Shown here one piece after another: positions 13,471 to 13,525 of a DNA stretch of 13,525 bases; positions within the stretch are counted from its first letter, which is position 1; the number at the start of each line of letters is the position of its first letter. The translations under genes and the position numbers were made by a program. The DNA comes from CAZULF01 sp964621215 (GTDB taxonomy: Bacteria > Pseudomonadota > Gammaproteobacteria > UBA1113). The stretch spans positions 1 through 13,525 of the forward strand of contig CAZULF010000058.1 of the NCBI GenBank assembly GCA_964621215.1, written 5' to 3'. The notes beneath the pieces were generated by a model. That model was not told the origin of the DNA, made no database searches, and saw nothing but the letters and a program-made list of their open reading frames with translations.

Positions 13471-13525
13471 GGGCAATGATAAACTTTTCTTTATTCGTCC
13501 ATTGTTTCTTCTTTGACATATTAAT
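13471..13525 (-). mobile_element. 5' fragment of a second IS-A copy
   Basis: The minus strand from the window edge to 13471 is identical over 55 bp to IS-A positions 8751-8805, including the first 16 codons of orfA (MSKKKQWTNKEKFIIA). Identity ends at TGCCC, four bases before the end of IS-B. The longer open frame across the junction (start 13519, stop at 13274) is a chimera, not a gene. The rest of this copy's left end would lie outside the window. Confidence 0.85.

Noticed and set aside
13274..13519. 81-codon frame beginning with the IS-A orfA start
   Set aside because: Chimera across the IS-A/IS-B junction; only the first 16 codons are real orfA sequence.
1..13525. CRISPR array or tandem short repeats
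   Set aside because: No regularly spaced direct repeats were seen anywhere in the window.

Overview
The window looks like an accessory region of a gammaproteobacterium that lives inside eukaryotic cells, most likely in or near the Legionellales (Legionella, Coxiella or Berkiella type). The reasons are the AT-rich composition, outer-membrane proteins, eukaryote-like repeat proteins (ankyrin and leucine-rich) next to each other, a CCA-encoding tRNA-Lys remnant, and several insertion sequences. The taxon is an inference; no marker gene is present.

Layout. 1-1211 (+): the C-terminal barrel half of an autotransporter, open at the left window edge. 1364-2932 (-): an outer-membrane protein made of two complete opacity-type barrel units in tandem. 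3142-5451 (+): a large ankyrin-repeat protein whose C-terminal part carries an R / S-x-S / E-x-E pattern suggesting an ADP-ribosyltransferase-like domain. 5504-6433 (-): a leucine-rich-repeat protein, convergent with it. Both look like candidate host-directed effectors. 6561-6900 (+): a decayed toxin-antitoxin pair, the C-terminal end of a RelE/ParE-like toxin overlapping a truncated HigA-like antitoxin. 6903-7424 (-): a small secreted six-cysteine protein. 7660-7776 (-): an N-terminal scrap of a MerR-like HTH protein of IS607-resolvase type. 7902-8477 (+): a small exported protein of unknown function.

The right half is mobile DNA. A complete 1,537-bp IS3-family element (8675-10211, here IS-A) with TATA target duplications has inserted into the 3' end of a small gene that sits directly behind a RhuM-Fic/Doc fusion gene (10409-11368). 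A 3' fragment of tRNA-Lys(CTT) at 11678-11722 marks a probable attachment site of an integrated element, whose body would lie to the left. After it, a small two-helix membrane protein gene is cut at 12001 by a second IS3-family element (12001-13466, minus strand, here IS-B) whose transposase has a one-base frame error. IS-B in turn abuts a 55-bp piece of another copy of IS-A at the right window edge.

Together the window reads as surface proteins and putative effectors on the left, then a graveyard of toxin-antitoxin, IS and integration remnants. The best candidates for new biology are the ankyrin/ART-like protein, the double-barrel outer-membrane protein and the RhuM-Fic gene with its small partner. 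The rest is mostly informative decay.
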